Assembly: GCA_028706415.1 (NCBI GenBank)
Contig: JAQWBK010000105.1
Location: 1-5,294, forward strand
From: Oscillospiraceae bacterium
Lineage (GTDB): Bacteria; Bacillota; Clostridia; Oscillospirales; Acutalibacteraceae
DNA length: 5,294 nucleotides
Reading direction: 5' to 3'
Under the pieces are notes generated by a model. That model saw only the letters and a program-made list of their open reading frames with translations. It searched no databases and had not been told where the DNA came from. Shown piece after piece: positions 5,294 to 5,294 of this stretch (within the stretch, counting starts at the first letter, position 1; the number at the start of each line of letters is the position of its first letter). The position numbers were made by a program, and so were the translations under genes.

Positions 5294-5294
5294 A

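Overview
The window looks like chromosome from an endospore-forming, anaerobic, low-to-mid-GC Firmicute. Class Clostridia is likely, and the Oscillospiraceae/Ruminococcaceae group is a reasonable guess. The evidence is a run of sporulation genes (dipicolinate synthase subunits A and B, the SpoIVB peptidase and the master regulator Spo0A), a clostridial-type small ferredoxin, and G-rich Shine-Dalgarno sites. The lineage is inferred from remembered family sequences, not from a search.

Layout. Positions 1-810 hold the 3' part of a ROK-family glucokinase whose N-terminus lies outside the window, followed by a strong intrinsic terminator (827-880). A perfect 11-bp inverted repeat (890-914) and a very good sigma-K-type promoter (947-976) precede dpaA (1007-1873), which overlaps dpaB (1873-2445) by one base. 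The short gap between dpaB and the convergent ferredoxin gene (2630-2818, minus strand) is almost entirely filled by a roughly 170-bp element. It has 21-bp terminal inverted repeats bounded by TA, so it looks like a MITE or another small non-autonomous repeat. A 319-bp AT-rich divergent intergenic region (2819-3137) separates the ferredoxin gene from spoIVB (3138-4373). It carries a weak sigma-G-like promoter, a hairpin followed by a U-tract and two adjacent AT palindromes. A 137-bp gap with a probable vegetative promoter and an embedded palindrome leads to spo0A (4514-5293), which ends one base before the window end.

How the genes fit together. By known biology, Spo0A~P starts sporulation. 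SpoIVB, made in the forespore, is secreted to the intermembrane space and triggers pro-sigma-K processing in the mother cell. Sigma-K then drives dpaAB, whose product dipicolinate fills the spore core. The window therefore carries the first, a middle and a late step of one developmental programme, and the sigma-K-like promoter in front of dpaA fits that order. The glucokinase and ferredoxin are housekeeping genes with no evident tie to it.

I found no convincing undescribed multi-gene system. The unexplained parts are non-coding: the terminal-inverted-repeat element, the structured spoIVB leader, and the palindromes in front of dpaA and spo0A.
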